A DNA stretch of 64,000 nt from Stenotrophomonas indicatrix (GCA_041545745.1 CP168152.1:432001-496000), one strand, 5' to 3'; shown: positions 53,162 through 61,922, counted from the first letter of the stretch. Program-made: numbers and translations. The notes: generated from the letters alone by a model not told the origin.

Positions 53162-53938
53162 ATGTCCCTTCGTCCCGCCCTTGTCGCGCTGTTGCTGCTG
53201 TCTGCCCTGTGGCCAGGGCTGGCCGCTGCGCGCACGGTCTACCGCTGCGTACAAGGCAACACGGTCAGCCTGGCCACCGCGCCCGAGCCCGGCTCGCGCT
53301 GCACGCCGAAGGAGATCGACGACAGCGCCGTGCAGGCCCCCAACCTGTGGGGCAACATGGGCGTGTTCAGTGGCGTGCTGTACGAGCGCGAACAGGACGG
53401 CAAGCTGGTCTACTCCACCCGCAACCTGCCCGGCTCGCGGGTGTTCCTGAAGTTCACCGTAGCCACACCGCCGGGCGAACCGGCGCATGAAGGCCTCGGC
53501 AAGGTCGGCAAGCCCCAGCTGGCCCAGCACGCAAAGCAATTCAAGGCGGCGGCCAAGGCCACCGGCGTGGACGATGCTTGGCTGCGGGCGATCGCCCATG
53601 CCGAAAGCAACTTCGACGCGCTGGCGGTGTCCAGCAAGGGCGCGCAGGGCGTGATGCAGCTGATGCCCGATACCGCAGTGGAGTACGGCGTGCGCGACCC
53701 GTTCTCGCCGCAACAGTCCATCGACGGCGGCGCCCGCTACATGCGTGCGCTGCTGCGCCGCTACAACGGCGACCGTCCGCTGGCAGCGGCGGCCTACAAT
53801 GCCGGCATCGGTGCGGTGGCGCGCTACAAGGGCGTGCCACCGTATGCCGAAACCCTGGCCTACGTGGACAAGGTGATGGCCCTGTACACCCGCTATCGCG
53901 AGGCGATGGGCATCCGCATCGAAGTACCGGCGAAGTAG
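53162..53938 (+). CDS. Exported lytic transglycosylase (SLT domain)
   Basis: 258 residues. Signal peptide ending AAA, a short DUF4124-like N-terminal domain with two cysteines (YRCVQGN, SRCTPKE), then a family 1 SLT domain: AIAHAESNFDALAVSSKGAQ with the catalytic Glu near residue 148, GVMQLMPDTA, and AAAAYNAGIGAVARYKGVPP. It cleaves peptidoglycan to anhydromuropeptides. Convergent with the TPR gene at a 7-bp gap. Confidence 0.92.
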   Translation: MSLRPALVALLLLSALWPGLAAARTVYRCVQGNTVSLATAPEPGSRCTPKEIDDSAVQAPNLWGNMGVFSGVLYEREQDGKLVYSTRNLPGSRVFLKFTVATPPGEPAHEGLGKVGKPQLAQHAKQFKAAAKATGVDDAWLRAIAHAESNFDALAVSSKGAQGVMQLMPDTAVEYGVRDPFSPQQSIDGGARYMRALLRRYNGDRPLAAAAYNAGIGAVARYKGVPPYAETLAYVDKVMALYTRYREAMGIRIEVPAK

Positions 53939-53945
53939 CCGGCGC

Positions 53946-55481
53946 TCAGCGCGACGTGGCGCTGCCTACCAGCTCGTAGCGCTCGATGCGGCCGACGCGC
54001 GAGACTTCGGCCTGTACGTCGGCCCGCTGCTTGAGTTCGCGCCAGGCGGCATCGATGCGTACATCGCCCGGCAACGACGGATACACGCGCATGTCCTGCA
54101 GGCTGGCCAGCGCGTCGCCGCGTTCCAGCGGCGAACGCAACTGCTCGATCAGCACGGCTGCGGCAGCATCCAGATCACCCTCTTCCAGCAGCATCTCGCG
54201 GTAGAACAGGCGCGCGCCCTGGCGCTGGGCGACGATGACTGCACGTGCTGCGGCAGCAGCGTCAGCATCACCGCGCTGGCGGGCGGCGGCGAAATGGATC
54301 AAGGCCTGTGCGGCCTGGCCATAGCCGCTTAGGCCGGTCAATGTCTCCATCGCGGTGTCTGCTTCCTGCGTCTGACCAAGTGAGTTGAGCACGAAGGCCA
54401 CGTTCATCTGGTGCTCCAGACCATCTGGCCCGAGCGCGCCGATGCGGGCGGCGAGCTTCGCCGTCGCCAGCGCCTCATCGGTACGCCCCAAGCGACGCAG
54501 CGCAGCGATCCGGCTGTTGAGCAGCCAGGCCAGCCATTCCGCTTCGGCGGCGGGCGGCGATTGTCCGTCCGCGGCGGCCTCGGCCAGCGTATCCGTCAGT
54601 GCCAGGACTTCCTCGTTGCGATCGAGCATCAGCAGCGTGCTGCTGAAATCCACCATGCGTGCATCCAGAACGCGATCCAGCAGGCCTGATACACGCAGGG
54701 CGTCAAGGTGGCGCTGCGCGGCCTTGACCGGATCGAAGTGCACATCGCGGCGGTCCACATAGCGATCGAAGCGCTTGTCGCTGCGCAACCGGATCAGTTC
54801 GGCCGGGGTATCGATGCGTGCCAGCGTCGCAGCGATGGCATCGCTGCGACCGTTGTCGGCCTGCAGCGTGGCCAACTCCAGCCACAGCCCGGTGGGTTCG
54901 CTGCCGCCGCTCTTCCAGCCGTTGTCGAACAACGCCTGCAGCAGCGCCATGCGTTGCGCGGGCTGCGCGCGCAGGTGGTACTGCAGGTAGCTGATGGTGT
55001 GGTGGTCGATCGCCAGCGGGCTGTCGGCACGCGCCAGTGCCTGTGTCAGATGCTCCACTGCCGCTGCGGGTTGGTCATCATTGAGGTCCAGCGACACCAG
55101 CGTGGTCAGGATGCTTGCATCGCCCGGCAACGCCAGCAGCGCCTGCTGCAGATAGCGCCGTGCCAGCGCAGGCTGCTTCTGCATGGCCGCCGTCCAGCCG
55201 GCAAACTGCGCGGCGCGGCCGCGGCGCTCGGCATCGAAGTCGGCCAGCAGCGGGCTGTCCATCAGCCGTTCCATGGCGATCAGCGCGGCCAGGGTATTGC
55301 CGCTGCGGGACTGCTCGATGGCCGTATCCCATTGCTGCGCGTACGCGGCATGCGCAGCATCCATCGCCGCATTGGGCGGATGCTGCGAGGTGGGAGTGGG
55401 CGTACGGGGAACATTCGCCGAGGCGGTCGCGCTGGTCAGTGCGGCAAGCAGCAGCACGAGGAGTGAGGTGCAGCGGGGCAT
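53946..55481 (-). CDS. Exported TPR-like repeat protein
   Basis: 511 residues. Signal peptide ending TASA, then all-helical repeats of the TPR/Sel1 kind, for example ALARRYLQQALLALPGDASI and LNSRIAALRRLGRTDEALAT, with a C-terminal block WRELKQRADVQAEVSRVGRI. The start is set by GGAGG seven bases before ATG. Periplasmic scaffold role likely; partner unknown. The much longer frame that continues upstream is not coding. Confidence 0.75.
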   Translation of the reverse strand: MPRCTSLLVLLLAALTSATASANVPRTPTPTSQHPPNAAMDAAHAAYAQQWDTAIEQSRSGNTLAALIAMERLMDSPLLADFDAERRGRAAQFAGWTAAMQKQPALARRYLQQALLALPGDASILTTLVSLDLNDDQPAAAVEHLTQALARADSPLAIDHHTISYLQYHLRAQPAQRMALLQALFDNGWKSGGSEPTGLWLELATLQADNGRSDAIAATLARIDTPAELIRLRSDKRFDRYVDRRDVHFDPVKAAQRHLDALRVSGLLDRVLDARMVDFSSTLLMLDRNEEVLALTDTLAEAAADGQSPPAAEAEWLAWLLNSRIAALRRLGRTDEALATAKLAARIGALGPDGLEHQMNVAFVLNSLGQTQEADTAMETLTGLSGYGQAAQALIHFAAARQRGDADAAAAARAVIVAQRQGARLFYREMLLEEGDLDAAAAVLIEQLRSPLERGDALASLQDMRVYPSLPGDVRIDAAWRELKQRADVQAEVSRVGRIERYELVGSATSR

Positions 55482-55631
55482 GGTGGGCCTCCGTCCATGG
55501 AGTGGACATTGAACCCGCTGCGGCAGCGCAGGACAAGCGCCATGAGAGGGCCCTGACCATCGGCCATGGCGCTGCATGGGCACAGCGACTATCGTTCGTG
55601 CCTCTTCATGCAAGCACAGGTAGATGGGACG

Positions 55632-57716
55632 ATGGCGCGGTGGCAAGGGATGGCGGTGGGTGCGGTGGTGGTGGCAACAGCGGTGGCCCTGGCGGCGACC
55701 TGGTGGGAATTGCCTGCCTCCGGCCCGCAGGTACCGACCGGCCCTGCACCGACGCCGCTGGCGTGGACCGCACAGATCGAGCTGCTGGCCGGCGACGGCC
55801 ATCCGGGTGATCGCGATGGCGGCTCGGCGCAGGCGCGCTTCGCCGACCCCTACGCGCTGCTGGGCAGCGCCGATGGCAGCGTCTACTTCACCGATGCCGG
55901 TGACAACAACCGCATCCGCCGCCGCCTGGCCGATGGCCGTATCGAAACGGTAGCGGGGCAGGGCGAGGGACGTGTCGATGGGCCTGCGCTGCAGGCCAGT
56001 TTCAACACCCCTTCGGGCATTGCCGCCGATGTACAGGGCAATCTGTATGTGGCCGACACCGGCAATCATGCGATCCGGCGCATCAGCACCGATGGACAGG
56101 TGACGACGCTGGCCGGTGGCCAGCAGGGCTTCGCCGATGGTCCCGCCGCGCAGGCGCGTTTCGATGGACCGATGGGCATCGCCGTGGATGCGCAGGGACA
56201 GGTCTATGTGGCCGATACCTGGAACGACCGCATCCGGGTGATCGGTACCGATGGCAATGTACGCACGCTGGCCGGCGGCGACCGCCCGGGCTTCGCCGAC
56301 GCACCGGGTATTGACGCCCGCTTCGATACACCGGTGGCGCTGGCCTTCGATGCGCACGGCGCATTGCTGGTGGCCGACCTGTTCAACAACGCGATCCGCC
56401 GCGTCGGTGCCGATGGCACGGTCAGCACCGTGGTCGGCAAAGGTGAGGTCATCAATGGACCGTTGTCACTGGCCACCACGCACGACGGTGTGCTGTATGT
56501 CGGTGACCTGGACGGGCGCATCGTGCAGGTGACCCCGCAGGGCCATCAGCTGGCGCTGCTGGGCAATGACCGCCTGCCACGCCTGGCACGCCCCAGTGGC
56601 CTGGCCGTGGCGGCAGACGGCGCTCTGCTGGTGGCCGACTCCGCAGCCTATCGCCTGCATCGCCTGCGCCCGTTGCCGGTGGGTGAACTGCCCGCACCGG
56701 CGCTGGTGGGCCCGGCCTCCGATGCGGCGCTGCCAGACAGTGGTGGGCGTTGGCCACTTGCACCGCAGGATGGCTGGCACGAAGTGGTCGGCACGCTCGG
56801 CGAGGTGCGCGGCACCTTCCAGGGCGAGAGCCGCCACCACCTGCACGGCGGCTTCGACGTGCGCGGCGATGTCGGCCAGACCGTGCTGGCGATTGCCGAG
56901 GGCAAGATCAGCAGCCCGATCGCGGCCTGGAGCCTGGGTGGGCAGGCTGAGGGTCTGGCCGTGGACCGATTGAAGTACATCCACATGCGGGTCGGTCGTA
57001 CGCCACGCGGCGAACCGTTCGACGCGCGCTGGCAGCCGCTGTACGCCGAAGACGGCACGCTGGAGCGCATCCGCGTGCGGCGTGGCACGCGCATCCACGT
57101 AGGCGACCGCCTGGGCAGCATCAACAACCAGGCGCACGTGCACCTGGCCGTGGGCAATGGTGGCTTCGAGACCAATGCGGTGGCGCTGGGGTTCAAGGGC
57201 TATGCCGACCACTTCGCGCCGCGCATCACCGATGTGGCGCTGTTGGACGACAACGACCAGCCGTTGGTCGCCGGCAGCGATGGCGTGGTGATGTTGGCGC
57301 GGCAGGGGCGCGGCGTGCAGATCGTGGTGGAAGCCTGGGACCAGGTGGACAACAACCTGCCGCGTCGTCGGCTGGGGCCGTACCAGGTGGGCTACCAGAT
57401 TCTGGATGCCGCCGGGCAGCCGCTGCAGGGCTACGAGCAGCCGCGCTGGAACATCGTCTTCAACCGCATGCCGCCGCAGAAGCAGGCGGTGAAAGTGGCC
57501 TATGCCCCGGACAGCGGCATCACCGTGCACGGCAGTGCGGTCACCCGCTTCCGTTATCTGGTGACCAACACCGTGCGCGATGGCCTGATGGAAACCGGTC
57601 GCTGGCAGCCGGCGGCGTTGCCGCCGGGCGAGTACATTGTGCGTGCCAGTGCGCGCGACTACAGCGGCAACGAAGGCGTAGGCCCGCGCGAGATCAGGGT
57701 ACGGCTGCTGCCATAG
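55632..57716 (+). CDS. NHL beta-propeller fused to M23-like peptidase domain
   Basis: 694 residues from ATG at 55632; ATG at 55608 is an alternative. N-terminal membrane anchor (about 6-26), then five or six NHL blades (FNTPSGIAADVQGNLYVADT, FDGPMGIAVDAQGQVYVADT, FDTPVALAFDAHGALLVADL). After residue 400 comes a lysostaphin-type domain with HLHGGFDVRGDVGQTVLAIA (H-x3-D) and AHVHLAVGNGG (HxH), so the zinc ligands appear present. The C-terminal beta domain ends in PREIRVRLLP. A periplasmic peptidoglycan hydrolase with a built-in protein- or glycan-binding propeller is the best reading. Confidence 0.8.
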   Translation: MARWQGMAVGAVVVATAVALAATWWELPASGPQVPTGPAPTPLAWTAQIELLAGDGHPGDRDGGSAQARFADPYALLGSADGSVYFTDAGDNNRIRRRLADGRIETVAGQGEGRVDGPALQASFNTPSGIAADVQGNLYVADTGNHAIRRISTDGQVTTLAGGQQGFADGPAAQARFDGPMGIAVDAQGQVYVADTWNDRIRVIGTDGNVRTLAGGDRPGFADAPGIDARFDTPVALAFDAHGALLVADLFNNAIRRVGADGTVSTVVGKGEVINGPLSLATTHDGVLYVGDLDGRIVQVTPQGHQLALLGNDRLPRLARPSGLAVAADGALLVADSAAYRLHRLRPLPVGELPAPALVGPASDAALPDSGGRWPLAPQDGWHEVVGTLGEVRGTFQGESRHHLHGGFDVRGDVGQTVLAIAEGKISSPIAAWSLGGQAEGLAVDRLKYIHMRVGRTPRGEPFDARWQPLYAEDGTLERIRVRRGTRIHVGDRLGSINNQAHVHLAVGNGGFETNAVALGFKGYADHFAPRITDVALLDDNDQPLVAGSDGVVMLARQGRGVQIVVEAWDQVDNNLPRRRLGPYQVGYQILDAAGQPLQGYEQPRWNIVFNRMPPQKQAVKVAYAPDSGITVHGSAVTRFRYLVTNTVRDGLMETGRWQPAALPPGEYIVRASARDYSGNEGVGPREIRVRLLP

Positions 57717-58101
57717 CAGCAGCGGGGGCGCCGCAGCGTTCGCGCTCGGCGTCCATGTCTTCCAGCGGGCGCACCTCGATGCTGCCGAAGCGGGCCCACG
57801 GGAACCCCTGCGCAATACGCATGGCCTCATCGCGGTCGTGGGCGACGATGAGGTTGAAGCCGGCCAGCAGTTCGCGGGTTTCGGCGAAGGGACCATCGAG
57901 TACCCGGCTGTGGCCATCGCGCACGCGCAGGGTCTGTGCCGATTCGATCGGCTGCAGTTTCTGCGCGGCCAGCAACGTGCCTTCGGCCTGCAGTTTGTCG
58001 GCATGGGCGAGGCAGTCGCGCATCAACGTATTGAAGTCGTCGATGGGCAGTGTGCGCAGCAGTGACGGGTCGATGTAGATCAGAAGCAGGTACTGCTGCA
58101 T
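57694..58101 (-). CDS. YCII/DGPF-family protein
   Basis: 135 residues. YCII-related (DGPF) domain: YLLLIYIDPSLL, HSRVLDGPFAETRELLAGF with the family DGPF tetrad, and GSIEVRPLEDMD. Such proteins are the hallmark partners of ECF42 sigma factors. It lies upstream of, and opposite to, the ECF42 operon. The 3' end overlaps the propeller/M23 gene by 23 bp. No ECF42-type promoter is seen just upstream of it. Biochemical function unknown. Confidence 0.85.
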   Translation of the reverse strand: MQQYLLLIYIDPSLLRTLPIDDFNTLMRDCLAHADKLQAEGTLLAAQKLQPIESAQTLRVRDGHSRVLDGPFAETRELLAGFNLIVAHDRDEAMRIAQGFPWARFGSIEVRPLEDMDAERERCGAPAAAMAAAVP

Positions 58102-58223
58102 GGCGGAGTCCTGGCGGGGGCGGGGGTCCATGATCGCGCAGGTTTGCGCGGGGGCATGCTGCACTGCGAAAGGCAGAGCGGGAAGCGCGCCTTCGGCGGG
58201 GATCGGCGAACGGCGGGGCCCCT

Positions 58224-58403
58224 CCGTGGTGGGGTGGGTTGGTCGCTGAAAGCTGGCTTCATGAGGGTGGGCCGGGCGGGTGGGATTGGCGGGGACGCCG
58301 TGAATCCGTCCCTGGAGGCTTAGCCGCGCCATCCATGGCGCGGGTACCCCGCCAACCCCACCCGCCCGGCCCCAGACAGATTCCGGTGGCTGCACCACCA
58401 CGG
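58224..58403 (-). repeat. Nested-stem repeat, copy C (inverted)
   Basis: Read on the minus strand: outer stem CCGTGGTGG/CCACCACGG (58224-58232 with 58395-58403), 23-nt spacer with ATCTGTC, inner stem 58269-58294 with 58347-58372 (26 bp, one G.T on the minus strand) and a 52-nt loop (58295-58346) with a GCGCCATGGATGGCGC hairpin. Its outer flank 58184-58216 is an exact inverted copy of 58775-58807 beside copy D. Confidence 0.85.
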
Positions 58404-58514
58404 GAAATCACAAGCAAGAGCAAAAGCGGGTCGCTTCGCTCGCAAAGCCAAGGCAGCCAGCCAGCTGCTGTTGCTGTTGATCTTGCTCTTGCTTCTGCCT
58501 TTTTCTTGATCTTC

Positions 58515-58767
58515 CCGTGGTGGATCGAAGGCAGGAACCTGTCCGTGGCCGGGCGGGTGGGTTGCGCAGGGGCGTAAGCGCCATGGATGGCGCGCCCGAG
58601 CCTACAGGGGTGAGGGCGCTTTGCTTGCGAAGCACTGCTTCGCAAGCGCCCGAACGCACAGCCGCCAGCGGCTGGGCCGGTCTGGGGATTCACGGCGTCC
58701 CCTGCGCAGCCCACCCGCCCGGCCAACCCGCAGAGATGCAGCTCTTCACGACCAACCGCCACCACGG
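58515..58767 (+). repeat. Nested-stem repeat, copy D (expanded loop)
   Basis: Outer stem CCGTGGTGG (58515-58523) with CCACCACGG (58759-58767), 23-nt spacer, inner stem 58547-58572 with 58699-58724 (26 bp, one T.G). The loop begins and ends like the other copies but carries an insert of about 74 nt with two extra hairpins, one with the arms TTGCGAAGCA and TGCTTCGCAA. It lies 70 bp before the ECF42-type promoter. Confidence 0.85.
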
Positions 58768-58836
58768 AGGGGCTCCGCCGTTCGCCGATCCCCGCCGAAG
58801 GCGCGCTCTCCGCAGGAAAAATAATCCGCACGACGG

Positions 58837-58863
58837 TGTCGATTCCCGCGACCGTGGTTCGTC
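58837..58863 (+). promoter_or_regulatory. ECF42-type promoter
   Basis: TGTCGA at 58837-58842, a 17-bp spacer, then CGTC at 58860-58863, 44 bp before the first gene of the operon. As I recall, ECF42 sigma factors recognise -35 TGTCGA and -10 CG(A/T)C, which this matches exactly. It predicts autoregulation by the sigma factor encoded at the operon end. Confidence 0.75.
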
Positions 58864-58906
58864 GTACCAGAGAAGGGCACGCACCCGCAGCCCAGCGGAG
58901 ACCGCA

Positions 58907-59323
58907 ATGAAAGTGATGGTGATCGTCAAAGCCAACGCCGATTCCGAAGCCGGGCGCATGCCCAGTGCACAGGAACTGGCCGCCATGGGCGCCTACAACG
59001 AACAACTGGTGGCCGCCGGCATCATGCTCGCCGGGGAAGGCCTGCATGCTACCCAGCGTGGCCGCCGCATTCATTTCGGCACCGGCACGCCGCGGGTCGA
59101 GACCGGCCCGTTCGGCCCGGCCGGCGAGCAGATTGCCGGGTTCTGGCTGTGGGAGGTGCGCTCGCTGGACGAGGCCACCGAATGGGCCAGCCGCGCGCCT
59201 TTCAGTGCGGGCGGTGCGCTGGAACTGCGCCCGTTGATCTCGGCCGAAGACTTCGGCGCAGCCTTCACCCCTGAATTACAGCAGCAGGAACAGCGTCTGC
59301 GTGAGCAGCTCGACCGCGCCTGA
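58907..59323 (+). CDS. YCII/DGPF-family protein, first gene of the ECF42 operon
   Basis: 138 residues. MKVMVIVKANADSEAG, VETGPFGPAGEQIAGFWLW (a TGPF variant of the family tetrad) and GGALELRPLISAEDFG are typical of the YCII-related partners of ECF42. GCGGAGA lies upstream of ATG. It is followed at 39 bp by a VOC gene and read from the ECF42-type promoter. Confidence 0.87.
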   Translation: MKVMVIVKANADSEAGRMPSAQELAAMGAYNEQLVAAGIMLAGEGLHATQRGRRIHFGTGTPRVETGPFGPAGEQIAGFWLWEVRSLDEATEWASRAPFSAGGALELRPLISAEDFGAAFTPELQQQEQRLREQLDRA

Positions 59324-59362
59324 GCACGGCCGCGCATTCATCCCAATCGACGGAGCATTCCC

Positions 59363-59785
59363 ATGAAACTGATTCCCTTCCTCGGCTTCAGCGGCCAGGC
59401 CCACGATGCAATGGCGTTCTACGCCAGGGCACTCGGTGGCCAGGTCACGTCGGAAATGAAGTACCGCGACATGCCGCCGTCCGACGGCTCGCCGGGCTGC
59501 AATGAGATGCCGGCAGACACGCTCGACCATGTGGCCCACAGCCAGCTGGAGATCGGCAGCGCGATCGTGATGGCGGCCGATGGTCCCGGCGGCGGCGAGG
59601 GCGGTTCGACGACCATCAACGTCGACGTGGACAGCATCGAAGAAGCCGAGCGCGTTTTCGCGGCGCTGGCCGAGGGTGGCCAGGTGCAGATGCCGATCGC
59701 CGAAACCTTCTGGGCCCACCGCTGGGGCATGTTGACCGACCGCTACGGCAAGCCGTGGATGGTCAACTGCATGAAGCAGCCCTGA
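59363..59785 (+). CDS. VOC-family protein, PhnB-like
   Basis: 140 residues. PhnB-type glyoxalase/bleomycin-resistance fold: MKLIPFLGFSGQAHDAMAFY, then INVDVDSIEEAERVFAALAE and the closing FWAHRWGMLTDRYGKPWMVN. This subfamily often lacks the full metal site and has no assigned reaction. Second gene of the ECF42 operon, in the place where DGPF/VOC accessory genes normally occur. Confidence 0.88.
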   Translation: MKLIPFLGFSGQAHDAMAFYARALGGQVTSEMKYRDMPPSDGSPGCNEMPADTLDHVAHSQLEIGSAIVMAADGPGGGEGGSTTINVDVDSIEEAERVFAALAEGGQVQMPIAETFWAHRWGMLTDRYGKPWMVNCMKQP

Positions 59786-59822
59786 TTTTCCGTCTCTCCA
59801 TCCATTCCAAGGAACCGCACCG

Positions 59823-60233
59823 ATGAGTACACCGCAACCGCAGATGATCTTCGTCAACCTGCCCGTGCAGGATCTGGAAAAAGCCAAGACGTTCTTCGCT
59901 GCACTGGGCTACAGCTTCAACCCAGCCTTCACCGATGAGAACGCCGCCTGCATGGTGGTCAGCGAGAGCATCTTCGTGATGCTGCTGGTCAAGCCGTTCT
60001 TCCAGCAGTTCACCGCCAAGGGCATCGCCGATGCGCACACGCAGACCGAGGTGATCACCTGCCTGTCGGCCGACAGCCGCAAGGCGGTGGACGCCATGGT
60101 GGACAAAGCGCTGGCCGCCGGTGCCAGCGAACCGCAGCCGGCGCGCGACTATGGCTTCATGTACCAGCGCGGCTTCCAGGACCTGGATGGGCATCTCTGG
60201 GAAATCGCACACATGGACGGCGAGCCGGGCTGA
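59823..60233 (+). CDS. VOC-family protein
   Basis: 136 residues. Glyoxalase-like fold: MIFVNLPVQDLEKAKTFFAA, then SIFVMLLVKPFFQQF and the closing GFQDLDGHLWEIAHMD. Similar to the extradiol-dioxygenase-like proteins annotated as VOC in ECF operons. Third gene, 37 bp after the previous one. Confidence 0.88.
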   Translation: MSTPQPQMIFVNLPVQDLEKAKTFFAALGYSFNPAFTDENAACMVVSESIFVMLLVKPFFQQFTAKGIADAHTQTEVITCLSADSRKAVDAMVDKALAAGASEPQPARDYGFMYQRGFQDLDGHLWEIAHMDGEPG

Positions 60234-60257
60234 CCGGCCGCTGCAGGGAGACTCCCC

Positions 60258-60614
60258 ATGACTTACGTGGATGCTTACGTATTGCCGTGCCCGCAGGACA
60301 AGGTGGCGGCCTATCGCCGCCTTGCCCGCCAGGCCGGCGCGGTGTGGAAGGACCATGGCGCACTGCAGTACATGGAATGCGTGGCCGACGACGTGCAACC
60401 CGGGAAATCGACGTCGTTCCCTCAGGCGGTGAAGCTCAAGCCGGGCGAAACGGTGATCGTGGCCTTCGTGGTGTTCCGCACGCGTGCCGCGCGCGACCGC
60501 ATCAACAAGAAGGTGATGGCCGACCCGCGGCTGGCGCATATCGGTCCCAAGGACATGCCGTTCGATACCAAGCGCATGTTCTGGGGCGGCTTCAAGCCGA
60601 TCGTGGAAGCGTGA
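60258..60614 (+). CDS. DUF1428 protein
   Basis: 118 residues. DUF1428 hallmarks YVDAYVLPCPQDKVAAYR, WKDHGALQYMECVADD and the end FDTKRMFWGGFKPIVEA. A dimeric ferredoxin-like fold is expected; its role is unknown. GCAGGGAG lies before the ATG. Fourth gene of the ECF42 operon. Confidence 0.9.
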   Translation: MTYVDAYVLPCPQDKVAAYRRLARQAGAVWKDHGALQYMECVADDVQPGKSTSFPQAVKLKPGETVIVAFVVFRTRAARDRINKKVMADPRLAHIGPKDMPFDTKRMFWGGFKPIVEA

Positions 60615-60659
60615 ACACCGGCGCTTGTGCAGGCCGGGCCCGCATGCTGTGATCGCCGC

Positions 60660-61922
60660 ATGCACGAGCCCGCCCTGAGCCAACGCCTGGACACCCTCTG
60701 GCGGATGGAATCGCCAGTGTTGATCGCGCGCCTGGCGCGCCTGCTCGGCGGCGACGTCGGTCGCGCCGAAGAGCTGGCCCAGGACACCTGGCTGGCCGCG
60801 CTGGAGCGTTGGCCGGTGCAGGGTATCCCGGACAATCCCGGAGCCTGGCTGATGACCACCGCGCGCAACCGTGCCATCGATGTGCTGCGCCAGCACCAGC
60901 GGGTGGCGCAGCAGCATGCGCAATGGGGAGAGGAGCTGCATCCGGCCGCATTGCCCGCGCCCGACGACAGCCAGGCCCTGGAAGACGACATCGGCGACGA
61001 CCTGCTGCGGCTGATGTTCGTGGCCTGCCATCCCGTCCTGCCTGCCGACGCACGGGTAGCGCTGACCCTGCGCCTGCTGGGCGGGCTGACCACGATCGAG
61101 ATAGCACGCGCGTTCCTGCAGCCGGAGCCGACCATCGCCCAGCGCATCGTGCGGGCCAAGCGCACGTTGGCGCAGAAGCAGGTGCCCTACGAAGTGCCGC
61201 GTGCCGATGCATTGCCGGAACGACTGGCGTCGGTGCTGGAAGCGATCTACCTGGTATTCAACGAAGGCTACGCGGCCAGTGCGGGCGACGACTGGATGCG
61301 ACCGGCACTGTGCGCCGAGGCGCTGCGGCTGGCGCGCATTCTGGCCCACCGGATGCCGGCGCCGCCGGTACTGGGTCTGCTGGCGCTGATGGAACTGCAG
61401 GCCTCGCGCGCGGCGGCACGGGTCGATGCGCAGGGCGCGCCGGTTCTGCTGGACCAGCAGAATCGGACGCACTGGGACTGGCTGCAGATCGAACGCGGCC
61501 AGCAGGCACTGACGCGCGCGGTGTCCGCAGGCGGCGGCGATGATCCCTATGTGCTGCAGGCACGGATCGCCTTCTGCCATGCCAGTGCCCGCCGCGCCGA
61601 AGACACCGACTGGGCGCGGATCGCCGCACTGTATGCGCAGTTGCTGCAGGTGATGCCGTCGCCGGTGGTGGCATTGAACCGGGTGGTGGCTGTGTCGCGC
61701 AGCGAAGGTGCGTTCGCGGCGTGGGCGCTGTTGCAGCCCTTGCTGGACGAGCCACGCCTGCAGGGCTACACACCGCTGATGGTGGTGCGCGGCGAGCTGC
61801 TGCAGCAACTGGGGCGGGAGCAGGATGCACGTGACGCGTTCGCCTCGGCAGCGGCGTTGAGCCAGAACCAGGCAGAGCGGACCCTGCTGCGGCAACGGGC
61901 CGGCCTGCCGCAGGAAAATTGA
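60660..61922 (+). CDS. ECF42-group sigma factor with TPR-like C-terminal extension
   Basis: 420 residues, twice the length of a plain ECF sigma factor. Sigma region 2 in AEELAQDTWLAALERW and NPGAWLMTTARNRAIDVLR, region 4 in TTIEIARAFLQPEPTIAQRI followed by VRAKRTL. From about residue 180 a helical extension (VFNEGYAASAGDDWMRPALC, GLLALMELQASRAAAR) is typical of ECF42, which has no anti-sigma factor and uses this domain for control. Last gene of the operon after DGPF, two VOC and DUF1428 genes. Confidence 0.92.
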   Translation: MHEPALSQRLDTLWRMESPVLIARLARLLGGDVGRAEELAQDTWLAALERWPVQGIPDNPGAWLMTTARNRAIDVLRQHQRVAQQHAQWGEELHPAALPAPDDSQALEDDIGDDLLRLMFVACHPVLPADARVALTLRLLGGLTTIEIARAFLQPEPTIAQRIVRAKRTLAQKQVPYEVPRADALPERLASVLEAIYLVFNEGYAASAGDDWMRPALCAEALRLARILAHRMPAPPVLGLLALMELQASRAAARVDAQGAPVLLDQQNRTHWDWLQIERGQQALTRAVSAGGGDDPYVLQARIAFCHASARRAEDTDWARIAALYAQLLQVMPSPVVALNRVVAVSRSEGAFAAWALLQPLLDEPRLQGYTPLMVVRGELLQQLGREQDARDAFASAAALSQNQAERTLLRQRAGLPQEN

